DNA of 64,000 bases from Inia geoffrensis (taxonomy: Eukaryota > Chordata > Mammalia > Artiodactyla > Iniidae), in NCBI GenBank assembly GCA_036417435.1, contig CM070899.1:174063494-174127493 (forward strand), read 5' to 3'. The notes under the pieces were generated by a model. It made no database searches and was not told the origin of the DNA. It saw nothing but the letters and a program-made list of their open reading frames with translations. Of the stretch, positions 22,702 through 32,800 are shown one piece after another (the stretch's first letter is position 1; each line of letters starts with the position of its first letter). The position numbers were made by a program, and so were the translations under genes.

Positions 22702-23596
22702 TTTGGATCTGGGTAGTGGCAGGAAAGCTGTTTTTAGGGCAGGAGGAGGAGAACTGGAAAGGAAAAAGCATTAATTATCTTTCTTCTTTATTTTCTTGTG
22801 ACTCACTAGAAGATGAGAGGGGAAAGGGGAAATGGAGGCTTTGTGAAGTGGTTGAACCTAGAACAAAAGGGCAAAAAGAAAGTTAAGCGTTACTGAATCG
22901 GCTTCTCCTGAGTCTTTTAGCTTTTGGAGGACAGTGCTAGGGATGTGAAACACTCTATTCATCTTTTCTTCGTATATCATAGCTCTCTTTATAGGAGTAA
23001 ACCTTACTGGGAACAGTTTTTGTCCACATAGATATAATTGAGGTTTTCGGTCGGGTCCGTAATAAGCCCTGAATGGCAGGCTTCCTTTATCTCCCCAAAC
23101 TTTTTCAGATGGTCTAAAATCAGTTAGTCTTCAGGGAACCGATGTCAAAATACACTATGTGGGGAAGAGGGAAGAGGAGAGAAAATTCTCTGAGGCAACA
23201 CCCTCAGGTACAGCACTGACTTGGTATCAGGTGGCCATTTGAAAAGTGTGACAAGCCTCCCCACAAAAAGAATTTATTGGTCATTTTGTTCCATTCTAGT
23301 TCAAGTCCTTACTGAAAATAATAAAATGTTTTATAGCTTCTTGTACCAAATATTTGAATATACACGCTTTCTCTTTGGCCCAAGGGTAGAGTTCAGATTA
23401 TTTCAAATAGCAGATTTTCATATGTGGCAAAAATATATTCTAAGTAACCCTTATAAACATATGGAGCACACATCCCAGAAATGCAGAAGTACCGCTTTGG
23501 TCTTTTTGCAGATCTGTAGAACACATGTGGAGAATCACCCATACAAGTCGTTTTCTCAGGTGAAAAATGTCTGCCTGGTTATACATTGTCTTAACT
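22702..23596. other. single-copy sequence with a 137-codon open frame
   Basis: No repeat recognised. A plus-strand frame at 23221-23634 (starting MVSGGHLKSVTSLPTKRIYW) extends into the MER5A that follows, which argues against a gene. I recognise no domain in it. Confidence 0.4.
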
Positions 23597-23771
23597 CAGT
23601 GGTTCTCAAAGTGGGGAGTATCACCATCACCTGAGAACTTACTGGAAGTGCAGAGTCTCAGTTTTCCACCCAGGTCTCTTGGATCAGAAACTCTAGGGTG
23701 GAGCCCAGCACACTGTGGTTTAACAAGCCCTCCAGGAGATTCTGATATTCACTGAGCTATGAGAATCACTG
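23597..23771 (+). mobile_element. MER5A hAT element, near complete
   Basis: Begins cagtggttctcaaagtgggg and ends gagaatcactg, giving the inverted ends of a hAT-Charlie non-autonomous element. Internal landmarks: catcacctgagaacttactg, gatcagaaactctagggtgg, ttaacaagccctccaggaga. Possible 8-bp duplication tcttaact / cctaaacc matches at only 5 of 8. Confidence 0.92.
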
Positions 23772-23841
23772 CCTAAACCGATCTTTCCTTTAGGAACCCC
23801 ACTCTCATTTCCTAAGAGTCCCAAACTCAATTTGTTTCAGC

Positions 23842-24075
23842 CCAGCGCTAACCATAGCTAACATACTGTGTGCTCTAAATTGTATCATAGACTTGCCAAG
23901 TCCTTTACATGTATTATCATGTTCTCAGAACAACCCTGTAAACATAGAGTCTATAATTAGCTTCATTTTAATGATGAAGTAATGGATGCTTATGGAGAGA
24001 AACTTTCCCGAGGTTGCACAGTTAGTGAATAGCAGGGGCTGGCATCCAGACTGTTTAACACCTAAGTCTATGTAC
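23842..24075 (-). mobile_element. MIR SINE, antisense
   Basis: Reversed MIR order: tcctttacatgtattatcat, acaaccctgtaaacata, gatgaagtaatggatgc, ttgcacagttagtgaatagc and ggcatccagactgtttaaca. Confidence 0.85.
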
Positions 24076-24239
24076 CTAACCGACAGAGCTATATCTCTGA
24101 TATATTTCTTGAATGCAAAGCAGTTGAACACTTGGGTTAGAATAAAATTGTCGCAGACCCAGTGGGATCCCATTTTATGTGGGAAATTGATCTGTCTTCG
24201 CTGACTTCCTCTGCATATACTGTTTCACCTAGAAAACAT

Positions 24240-24560
24240 TGCTTTCCTTCTCCCTTAATCCAGTTCCGTGGCTGCTGTTAAAATCAGACTCAAGACGTAC
24301 CTAACTCCTGGAAGCGATCCCAGATTTTCTCTGTGGTGTGAATCATTTGTTTGGGCATTTGCTCTCAGTTTTTGTGGTCTCCCGTTCCTGCAGGTTGGTG
24401 GGTTTGCACTGTTCGCATGCCTCCTACTTGAAATCCACTCTAATGAATTGCAAATTCTTGCAAGAGAGGAACTGCATCTTTTACTGGTGACTTCTCTCTG
24501 TTTCCCAGCAGGCTTCTGTACCTGGTAGGCTTCTAGCAAGGCTTGTTGAATAACAAGGTT
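24240..24560 (+). mobile_element. L2 LINE 3' end, diverged
   Basis: Ends with caaattcttgcaagagagga, ctctctgtttcccagcaggc and ctagcaaggcttgttgaata, matching the L2 3' end in order. The upstream part is weak. Chance frames of 86 and 122 codons lie inside. Confidence 0.6.
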
Positions 24561-26524
24561 GTTTATAAAAATCTCTTCCTTGTCCTTGAACACAGTTTTA
24601 GGTTGGGTAAAGGGAGAGCCCACCTGAATGAAACATTGGAGGGAAATAGCTGAAATGAGTTAGAAGTGCTTGGTAAAATTACCAAAGGTAGAATTTTGAC
24701 TTGAATTTCCAAACATCTTCAGTGCAGATTAAGAAGAATTTCAAATGTTTCCATGAAGTACCCACTAGTATTGCTGTAGTCCTTCCTTTCGCCATTGCAC
24801 CCACAGGCTGTTCTTTTGGGCTGCACTTAAATTTACTGAAATGATTCTGTTTGCCTCGAAGGGTTTTGAATGAGAGGATGGCAGATTTTTTAATGAAGTC
24901 ACTTTCCATCCCATGAACAGAAGCTTTCAGAAAAGACAGTTTCACTTCATTGTTATAGTCTTAAGTAATGGTACAAAAGTTTTAAACTTTAAGTGGTAAT
25001 TAAGGTTTTTATCATATGAAGAAGGAATTCCTACTAATGCCTTATTAATGTCTTATCACATATATTTATGCAGTTTCTCATTTCTTTATGATCCTTAGAT
25101 GTCCATGCATTTTTGTTTAAATATAGTGATTTGTGGAATTTATGTTTTTCAACCCATGTACACATATGTATAGTATTTTAAATGAAAAAAATAGTCTTTT
25201 ATTACAAAAGAAACATGTTTATCTTAGATAAAGGAAATAAACAAATAAAAACACAATAAAATAATCCAACTGCATTTTTCTTTCCCATGTGGTAAACTTA
25301 CTGATTTATATTATAAATTAGCTTACATGTATACAAACAAGTTCTCTCTCTCTCGTACACACAAACACAGAGTCATAAAGGGTTTTTAATGAAAACCTAA
25401 TTCTACAAAATGAAGTCTGATATAATATGTTACATGTTATATGTGTTATCCTATTCCAATGGGTGGGATAGATTACTGTGAAGTTTAAGAAATCAGAAGT
25501 GAAATATGCACCTAACAGTAGGAGAAAGTACAGGAGAAGATAGTTTTGTAGATTTCTTCCTTAAGGGGAGGACTGCTTTGCCTGTGGAATGGGCACTGGG
25601 GACAGGCCAGGCAGAGCAGCCTTTGGGGGTATCAAACATAGTTCTCTAAGTTACACTCTCTCCCTAAATTATGTTAGTGTAATTTGCTAACCTAAGGTAG
25701 TATCAGTAATTGCCACCCCACTTCAGCAGCTTTCATCAATTATTTTTTTTCGACTTTTAAACAGAGCAGGAAGGAGGATGTGCTTAGTGCTAACCTCACT
25801 GCCTAGCTTCATGGGCAATAACTGCTTTCCTTGTCAATTTTCTTGCTCTGTGTGGTTAAATTAGAAATATCCCTGTCTTACCTAGAAGAAAACTGCACCT
25901 GCCTAGCTGACAGATTTCTCAGACGCACACACACTATTTGAATAAGGAAAAATTGAATATGTAATTTTCAGTACATAACACTAATTTTATCCTTTAGTAA
26001 AAGTCTCCCTACTTTAAAATTTTCAGTGAGAAGTCAGCTGAGTTGTTTATAGATGCTATGTCCTAAAACATTTGAACCTCTACTCTTTTATGGGGTATTA
26101 TAATTAAATGGCAAAGTACAAAGGAAATTTGCTTAAAAGATTAATATCTCATGGATGTTTAATCATGAAAGACCCGTCTAATCAGTTCCTACAAGACCCC
26201 TAGTTACACACCCCATCCTGAGAGATTCAAAAGCAAATAATCTGCATTTGAATTACTATCTGTTAAATTCTTTATAAGGGCCACCAAAATATGGATTTTA
26301 AATAAAATATCCTATATACCCACTTTAGGAAAGACATGAATTTTAATGAATTTTCGAATAGCTGATAAAAAAAAAAGCAGATTATGGCTTAACTCAGAAT
26401 TCTCGACTGAATGACAAGCCTAGACCCTAGAGCTAAATGAAAAGTGGATGCCCTGAAGCTCACAGTGCTTGCTGTTGGATCTAGAGGAGGGATATCTTGT
26501 TCTGGGATAGCAGACCCTCTATAT
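24561..26524. other. AT-rich single-copy sequence, no gene seen
   Basis: About 2 kb without a recognisable repeat or open frame of note. Contains short tracts only (tctctctctc near 25345, acacacaaacacag near 25360, a10 near 26370). Confidence 0.45.
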
Positions 26525-26720
26525 CATTCAATTTGGTTTAACAAACATTTGATGAGTGCTTACAATATACAAAGCATTCAGGTATGTAACCCCAGAAGAC
26601 TCAAAGAATAATAAGACCTATTTCTTGCTTTTGCAAGTTTTTAAAAATAAAAGATTTCATAATAAATGGACAAAAATAGACATATAAACAAAATATTTTA
26701 TGACGCTGATAAAGGTTATA
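26525..26720 (-). mobile_element. L2 LINE 3' end, antisense
   Basis: Plus strand reads ggtttaacaaacatttgatg, gagtgcttacaatatacaaa and a decayed continuation, which is the reversed L2 3' end. Confidence 0.6.
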
Positions 26721-27304
26721 AAAAGTGGTATTTTTACAGTGCTGTGTTTTGGGACATCAGTGGAGAGCAATTATCCTTGCCAGGGATGGTCATATTCCAA
26801 ACAAAGGACTGGTTTTCTCTTGCTTCCTTGTCATCATCCATTAAGAATCATGTAACATCACAGCCTAAGGCCTTTCCTGTAATAATAGCTCAACACAGAC
26901 GTTGCTCAGCCAACCTGAATTAAAGTGTTTCTAATTCTTGGAATTTTTAGGTTTTTTTTAGAAGTGGTCACACTTACAATTTGTACTTCTTAAAGAGGTC
27001 CCACTTCCTGCCACCCAACCCTCCTAACATGTCTTGGTGCCCCAGTTGTCCCTTTCCTCAGTTATCACTCATGAGTGTGAGAAGCAGTCTTCGGTGGTAC
27101 CTGTAACCAAGAGAAAAAGCATGTTTTCATTTAGCTTTTTTCTCTTATTCTTGGAGAAGCTAAGTTAGTCATACATGGGTGAAATAGCAGATGGTGAGTA
27201 CAGTAGCAATACACTAGGGGTGATTTTAGTGACAAAATAACCTGATATTTAAATTTAGGTACAAGAAGAAGGATTGAATCAGGCTATAAAAAGTTAATCT
27301 GGAT
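26721..27304. other. single-copy sequence, no gene seen
   Basis: No repeat recognised. A donor-like agatggtgagtacag near 27190 lacks a partner acceptor that I can defend. Confidence 0.45.
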
Positions 27305-27475
27305 TCTTGTTACTCAAAGTGTGGTCCATGAATCGAGAGCATCAGGCTCACTTGAGAGATTTTTAGAAATTTGAAATCTCCCCAGACCTACTAAACCAGA
27401 ATCTGCGTTGTAAAAATAGTCCCACGTGGTTCTTTCATACATTAAACTTTAAGAAGGTCTAGTCCAGAGCCAGTG
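27305..27475 (+). mobile_element. MER5A hAT element, diverged
   Basis: ttactcaaagtgtggtccat, gagcatcaggctcacttgag, tccccagacctactaaacca and gaatctgcgttg follow MER5A order. The right end is eroded. Confidence 0.82.
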
Positions 27476-27484
27476 AAAAACATT

Positions 27485-27518
27485 GGATTCGAGAAACAAT
27501 CCAATGGATTCGAGAAAC
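27485..27518. repeat. 21-bp tandem duplication of ggattcgagaaac
   Basis: ggattcgagaaac is present at 27485-27497 and 27506-27518 (period 21). It lies directly after the MER5A. Confidence 0.9.
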
Positions 27519-27525
27519 GAAAGTT

Positions 27526-27746
27526 TTTCAGCCATGGTGATACTGTTACATTTCATAGTCCATCTAATGTTCCTGGGCTATAGAAATTACAATATGCAAG
27601 TGATGGAGAATCCAGACCTCAAAACACATATTCAGCAAATTGGACGATATGTGTACCCTCCAGATAATGAAAATTTGTGGTTTTATGAGGAAGTTTATTA
27701 TTTTGTTTAGTCTATAGAATGATACATATCACAAGGCCCTTCTGAG
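27526..27746 (+). other. 58-75 codon open frame followed by a donor-like site
   Basis: The frame from 27483 (or the ATG at 27534) to the stop at 27710 gives a Tyr/Asn-rich peptide containing HIQQIGRYVYPPDNENLWFY. It looks more protein-like than its neighbours but I recognise no family. tctgaggtgagtaaac gives a good donor after 27746, beyond the stop. An acceptor-like tttttcag precedes it (AG at 27530-27531). Could be part of a non-coding transcript or chance. Confidence 0.15.
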
Positions 27747-28255
27747 GTGAGTAAACTACCACGAGTCGATTACTAAGCAAAAGAATCTGATTATTAAGAA
27801 TATTTTTTATCTCATTGTGATAGTTTCTAACTCAATCATGTTCTTAGGCTGGCACAATAAAGCAAACAATGTAATCATCACCAGGCTGAGAGTGAGAACA
27901 CTTTTTATTAATTTTACAGATGTGAACTAATCAGAGTAATTTGAATCTTGGACACAATTCAAGAAAGCCATTTATTTAACTACTCTGTGATGTGTGTGCG
28001 CTTTCAAGTGCTCCATAAAGGCTACAGATATAGAAAAGACAGATAATAAAAGCTACAATTTAGAGTCTAAAGGATTGGACAAGGTATCCAGTGCAGAACC
28101 CTTTGTTATCTGAACTCGAAGAACTTTTGTTCTTAGGTTATTTGTCGTGTTCATTAGAAGCAATACTGGTTATACCTATACTGTTTAATTAATAAGAACT
28201 GCAGAGAATGTGGACATTGTGTAATTAGATTTTACTACTTTGTTGTAACAACTTT
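27747..28255. other. single-copy sequence, no gene seen
   Basis: Nothing recognised. If the flanking exon-like segments were real, this would be the intron between them. Confidence 0.4.
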
Positions 28256-28401
28256 ACCTCCTTCTGTTTCTCCTTCTATTCCTTTCCCTTTTCCCTGTTT
28301 CTTTTTAGCTTCTGTTTTAATGCGAGCTTGAGGCAATGCATTGTTACTGCTTTTCTGAGGGATGTGCAATCCCTGGAAAGCAAGTGTGGAGGCAAAGGAA
28401 G
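28256..28401 (+). other. exon-like segment with strong acceptor and donor
   Basis: A pyrimidine tract of about 50 bases (28256-28306) ends in tttttag (AG at 28307-28308). The following 93 bases (28309-28401) end at ggaaggtgaggaatg, a good donor. One frame is open throughout (starting FCFNASLRQCIVTAFLRDVQ) and the exon would be symmetric (93 = 3x31). A branch-like tgtaac lies about 60 bases upstream. No family recognised. Confidence 0.25.
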
Positions 28402-28630
28402 GTGAGGAATGAAAGCAGACAGGCCCATAAAAAGTGTAGTTGACATGACCACAATTTCACAAGAAAACATAGCTGGATGCCTGGTCCCACAAGTTGTGCC
28501 TGAGCGGTTGTCTGAAACCCTAACATCTTGGAACAGATTTTCATCTGGATCAGTTTGTTTCCTGGCTTCTCCCATCTTTTGTTTCTCTTTGATCAAAACT
28601 TACCCTAAAGGTCTTTGACTCTTCTGCACT
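28402..28630. other. single-copy sequence, no gene seen
   Basis: No repeat recognised. Overlapping 66- to 106-codon frames occur on both strands, as expected by chance in stop-poor DNA. Confidence 0.4.
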
Positions 28631-28980
28631 TCGCCCCTCCTGGAAGCCTCTGCAGGAGCCGGCATCTCCTTGGGTCTGGTTGGGTCAGACCTACACACTG
28701 GAGATGTTGTTCCTCCAGCTATGGGGGGTGCAGTGGGACCCACAAGGAAGCCTGGCCTTAGACCCCTTGGAGGCCGAGTCCATCTGGGACGATAGAAATC
28801 AAGGCCACTCCAGCAACAGCTGGTGCTTTACACCAGTGGACTGGCAACAATCCCTGAGGAAGCTCTGGCCTGAATCAAGGCAAGTAGCTGAGACTTGGGA
28901 GGCAAGTGGGCTGAGCAGATCTGGGACATCACGTAAACTGTGTTCTGTACAGTCTGTATATCACTGACTAAAATGATAGC
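28631..28980 (+). other. GC-rich single-copy island with a 95-codon open frame
   Basis: The GC content is visibly above the surroundings. The plus frame at 28680-28967 contains EMLFLQLWGVQWDPQGSLAL and several Trp residues. It could be an old retroviral-like or exon remnant, but no motif supports either. No flanking poly-A or target duplication was found. Confidence 0.15.
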
Positions 28981-29051
28981 ATCTTAAAAGAAAATACCCA
29001 TTTGTCTTTCCACAACAAACTAGCCTAAAATACAATGGCCAAAAGGCTTAG

Positions 29052-29266
29052 AGATGGCTGTCAACCCAGGGTGATTTTGCCTCCCAGGGGACCTATGGCA
29101 ATGCCTAAAGACATTTTGTATTGTCACCACTTGAGAGGGTGCTACTGGCATCTAGTGGGTAGAGGCCAGGGATGCTGCTAAACGTCCTGGCATGCACAGG
29201 ACCACTCCCACCCCCCCCAAATAATTATCCATCCAGAATGTCTTGGGAGAAATATTGATGTAGGCA
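29052..29266 (+). mobile_element. MER20 hAT element, near complete
   Basis: Landmarks in order: gtcaacccagggtgattttg, cctcccaggggacctatggc, tgctactggcatctagtggg, tagaggccagggatgctgct, catgcacaggaccac and aataattatccatccagaat. Both ends are eroded. MER20 copies are known to have been used as regulatory elements in placental mammals. Confidence 0.93.
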
Positions 29267-29894
29267 AACGACCTAGTTTTTTATTATAGGGTTAATTTAA
29301 TATTTTCTTAAGCAATTGAAGTAAAAAGCTCAGTTCCTGTCCATTGGACACTGGCTGGGAACTCTAGCTTAGTCGGGCCTTCTAAAAAGCTCCAGTGCCT
29401 TTGGGTTCAGTCCATGCCCAGGGCTAGAGGGTCCCCAGAAGCTCCGGCGGGGGGGACAAAAATTTGTCCCCAGCAGGGACAAATTTCATCTGTTTAAAAA
29501 TGTATGCTTAGCCATCTACACAGTGAAGAGAGGTTAAACTTTGAACTTTTCTTCCTTCTCCTCTGTTGTGCATTTTTATGACCACTGTTTGAGACCAAGA
29601 ATTCGGACTAGATTCTTTAAGTCTCTATAGTTCTGGTAGTTTATGGCGTAAGCATACATCTGTGAGCCTAATCACCATTTATAATAGCTTTCCACTGGGG
29701 AAAAAAACGTATTATGTTACAAACATACATATAATTCAAATACTACCCATGAGACATAAATTGAGGCCTTGGGGGCATTAGTTATAATTAGTCTAGCATT
29801 CATTTAAAATATTTTTATATATCACAATTTGAAGAAATTTCCCACAGTTTATAGAATCACTTTTGTTATTACTATAAATAGATTATAATGGAAC
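29267..29894. other. single-copy sequence with a short inverted repeat
   Basis: No gene. Includes the perfect inverted repeat at 29452-29471 and a nearby third copy of gggacaaattt (29475-29485). Confidence 0.45.
29452..29471. repeat. perfect 9-bp inverted repeat with 2-base spacer
   Basis: ggggacaaa - aa - tttgtcccc. It follows a g-run (ggcgggggggac). Confidence 0.9.
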
Positions 29895-30000
29895 TAAAAT
29901 GTAAATGCCATAAAAGCCGGGATCTTGGTTTTATTTATGAATATATCCAATAAGCTTTAAATTGTGCCTGGTTCATATAGTAAATATTTGTTGAATATAA
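29895..30000 (+). mobile_element. L2 LINE 3' terminus
   Basis: gccataaaagccgggatctt, then attgtgcctggttcatatag and taaatatttgttgaatataa, the usual L2 ending. Confidence 0.7.
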
Positions 30001-30189
30001 TTTTCCATCTGTAGTAGTAAAAATGATGTTTCTGAGAGGAATATACAAATACACAAGTAATTAAAACTCAAATACCATTTTTACTCTGTCTGAGTTAACT
30101 AATATGACAGACTTATCAGGCCCATGAAAAGTCTGGTGTCATTTCAAATTATTATCAACTATTGGCCTTTGAAGTTCTTGGAACAAATA
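30001..30189. other. short single-copy spacer
   Basis: No feature. Ends with gaacaaatattc, which may be the left target duplication of the SINE stack that follows (compare gaaatgaatatcc at 31285). Confidence 0.4.
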
Positions 30190-30192
30190 TTC

Positions 30193-30520
30193 TTTTTTTT
30201 TTTTTTTTAATAAATTTATTCATTTATTTATTTCTGGCTGCGTTGGGTCTTCGTTGCTGCGCGTGGGCTTTCTCTAGTTGTGGCGAGCAAGGTCTACTCT
30301 TTGTTGCGGTACGCAGGCTTCTCATTGTGGTGGCTTCTCTTGTTGCGGAGCACTGGCTTTAGGAGTGTGGGCTTCAGTAGTTGTGGCACACGGGCTCAGT
30401 AGTTGTGGCGCATGGGCTTAGTTGCTCAGCGACATGCGGGATCTTCGCAGGCCAGGGCTCGAACCTGTGTCCCCTGCATTGGCAGGCGGATTCTTAACCA
30501 CTGCACCACCAGGGAAGTCC
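30193..30520 (-). mobile_element. CHR SINE, long form
   Basis: Minus strand. Left T-run and taaa-type tail, right head (reverse of gggacttccctggtggtgca). The central segment is present, so this is the long form. It abuts the T-run of the next SINE and was probably inserted into that element's tail. Confidence 0.92.
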
Positions 30521-30524
30521 CTCT

Positions 30525-31284
30525 GTTTTTTTTTTAAGAATTCTAAAAATTTTATTTTGTATTTTATTTTATTTTTACCTTCTTGGGGGCTGTGTTAGGT
30601 CTTCGTTGCTATACGCAGGCTTTCTCTAGTTGTGGCAAGTGGGGGCTTCTCTTCATTGCAGTGCGCGGGCTTCTTTTTTTTTAATTAATTAGTTTATTTA
30701 CTTATTTATTTTGGGCTGTGTTAGGTCTTTGTTGCTGCACGCGGGCTTTCTCTAGTTGCGGTGAGCAGGGGCTACTCTTCCTTGCAGTGCTCAGGCTTCT
30801 CACTGCAGTGGCCTCTCCTGTTGCGGAGCATGGGCTCTAGGTGCACGGGCTTCAGTAGTTGTGGCATGTGGACTCAGTAGTTGTGGTTCACTGGCTCTAG
30901 AGCACAGGCTCAATAGTTGTGGCGCATGGGCTTAGTTGCTCCGTGGCACGTGGGATCCTCCTGGACCAGGGCTGGAACCCGTGTCCCCTGCATTGGCAGG
31001 TGGACTCTTAACCACTGCACCACCAGGGAAGCCCAGTGCACGGGCTTCTCATTGTGGTGGCTTCTCTTGTTGTGGAACATGGGACCTAGAGTTCACAGGC
31101 TTCAGTATTTGTGGCGCACGGGCTCAGTTGTTGTGGCTTGCGGGCTCTAGAGCGCAGGCTCAGTAGTTGTGGCACACGGGCTTAGTTGCTCCTTGGCATG
31201 TGGGATCTTCCTGGACCAGGGCTCAAACCTGTGTCCCCTGCATTGGCAGGCAGATTCTTAACCACTGCGCCACCAGGGAAGTCT
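30525..31284 (-). mobile_element. CHR SINE, long form, split by another SINE
   Basis: Minus-strand SINE in two parts, 30525-30674 (tail side) and 31035-31284 (head side, reverse of agacttccctggtggcgcag). The parts join in register if the insert at 30675-31034 is removed. Confidence 0.92.
30660..31049 (-). mobile_element. CHR SINE nested inside another CHR SINE
   Basis: A complete long-form SINE (30675-31034) in the same orientation as its host. Target duplications agtgcgcgggcttct (30660-30674) and agtgcacgggcttct (31035-31049) differ at one base. Their sequence is host SINE sequence, which proves the order of insertion. Confidence 0.95.
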
Positions 31285-31332
31285 GAAATGAATATCCTTT
31301 ACTCACTCTCCTTAGATATTTATATTTATGGA

Positions 31333-31485
31333 ATCAAGCAGACCTTGATCTGAATCCTGGTTCTGCCTCATACAGCTATGTAACTTTAAGAAATTTACTT
31401 GAACTTTCTAAGCCATAGTTTCCTCTTGCAAAACGCACAGTACTAAGTGAGTTAATGGAATGGGCTTGGTTTAGTGCCTATAGTA
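31333..31485 (+). mobile_element. MIR SINE
   Basis: agaccttgatctgaatcctg, gttctgcctcatacagctat, gtaactttaagaaatttact and ccatagtttcctcttgcaaa follow MIR order, with a partial 3' half. Confidence 0.83.
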
Positions 31486-32140
31486 AACCAAGTACTCAAA
31501 AATGTTGCTACTATTAATATTGTGTGCTGCTTAAAAGTTGGACATATCAGGTTTTATTATTTGAAGGTATTTTGTCAACTTACTATATTTGCTACTAGTA
31601 GCACAGTCTTGTATTTTTGTGAACTATATATTTTTCACAAGTGTTACACATGCTTTGGCTGATTTTTTTTTTTTTTCTTTTTTTTAGCAGAAAGACATCT
31701 TTTTTTAACTCTTTTAACCAGAATCTTACTTTAGGGTCTTGAGACTTTAGCATGAGAAAATTATACTAAAAATAATATGGTTTTTATTAAAGACACCTAA
31801 TAATTGAAGCTTTTACACACACACACAAACACACTCACACCACGTGTTAATATTACCTCATAGTGAAACGAGGTTTGACAAACATCATTGTCTGCCAATC
31901 TGATGATCTGTGATAAACTTGGAACCAGAGCTGAGCATTGAAAACTTTGTCCAGAACATTCACATGGAGTTCAAGAACCACTGGTCAGTCACTGAAAGCT
32001 CAGTGAGAACTAGAACAGTGTTTTTAATGCTCATTTCATCTCTTTACATCCTTGTTTCTCAGCTCTGGCATTTCACTCTTTGTCTGCTTTCCTCCCATCC
32101 AACATGAACTGTTTCCAGGCACACATGAAAAAGGGAAATA
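31486..32140. other. single-copy sequence with low-complexity tracts
   Basis: T-rich run at 31663-31685, an imperfect CA tract at 31815-31841, no gene. The rest is undistinguished. Confidence 0.45.
31815..31841. repeat. imperfect (CA)n tract
   Basis: acacacacacacaaacacac continues into tcacacc. Confidence 0.85.
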
Positions 32141-32375
32141 AAAACAGTGTGTGCAGGGCTTCCCTGGTGGCACAGTGGTTGAGAGTCCGCCTGCTGATGC
32201 AGGGGACACGGGTTCGTGCCCCGGTCTGGGAAGATCCCACATGCCGCAGAGCGGCTGGGCCAGTGAGCCATGTCCGCTGAGCCTGCGCGTCTGGAGCCTG
32301 TGCTCCGCAACGGGAGAGGCCACAACGGTGAGAGGCCCGCGTACCGCAAAAAAAAAAAAAAAAAAAACAGTGTGT
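32141..32375 (+). mobile_element. CHR SINE, short cetacean-type form
   Basis: Head gggcttccctggtggcacag at 32156; tRNA-derived A and B box regions; centre reads gcctgcgcgtctggagcctg (central deletion); 3' end gcccgcgtaccgc then poly-A. Perfect 12-bp target duplication aaaacagtgtgt at 32141-32152 and 32364-32375. Low divergence means a fairly young insertion. Confidence 0.97.
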
Positions 32376-32600
32376 ACTGAAATTCTGACAGTTTTGAAAT
32401 TTTTAAATTTATTTTCCCCTACTTCATTATTCTTAAATATGTTGTTTAACAGCATCCTTCAAGATATATTACACCATCATAGTGATGAAGGTAAAGAAAA
32501 CAATGATTACTGAAATCAATTCCTCATTGAAAATTATCAGGGAAAGTAGACATACAAAATAACTGGGACTGTGCAAATTGAACTTCTACTGTGGCTAACA
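32376..32600. other. short single-copy spacer
   Basis: AT-rich. Nothing recognised. Confidence 0.4.
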
Positions 32601-32604
32601 TTTT

Positions 32605-32800
32605 TTAAAACGTAATTTATTAAGCATTTACTATATGCCACACATTAAGGCATGTATTTTACACGGATTATTTCATTAAACTCTCACAAGCTATAAATTA
32701 CCTAATTTACAATTGAGGGAACTGAAGAATTCAAACATTAAGTTACTTGCCCAGAGTCCTACAACTGGCAAGTTACAGAGCCACGCAGACCCTTACCAGA
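32605..32800 (-). mobile_element. MIR SINE, antisense
   Basis: gcatttactatatgccacac, atttcattaaactctcacaa, gagggaactgaagaattc, ttacttgcccagagtcctac and caagttacagagccacgcag give the reversed MIR series. Confidence 0.85.

Noticed and set aside
23221..23634. 137-codon plus-strand frame as a gene
   Set aside because: Its C-terminal part is MER5A sequence, and no splice signals or domains support the rest.
32156..32240. tRNA gene call from the SINE head with A and B boxes
   Set aside because: The sequence is a diverged tRNA-like SINE head without a proper cloverleaf, in many copies with poly-A tails and target duplications.
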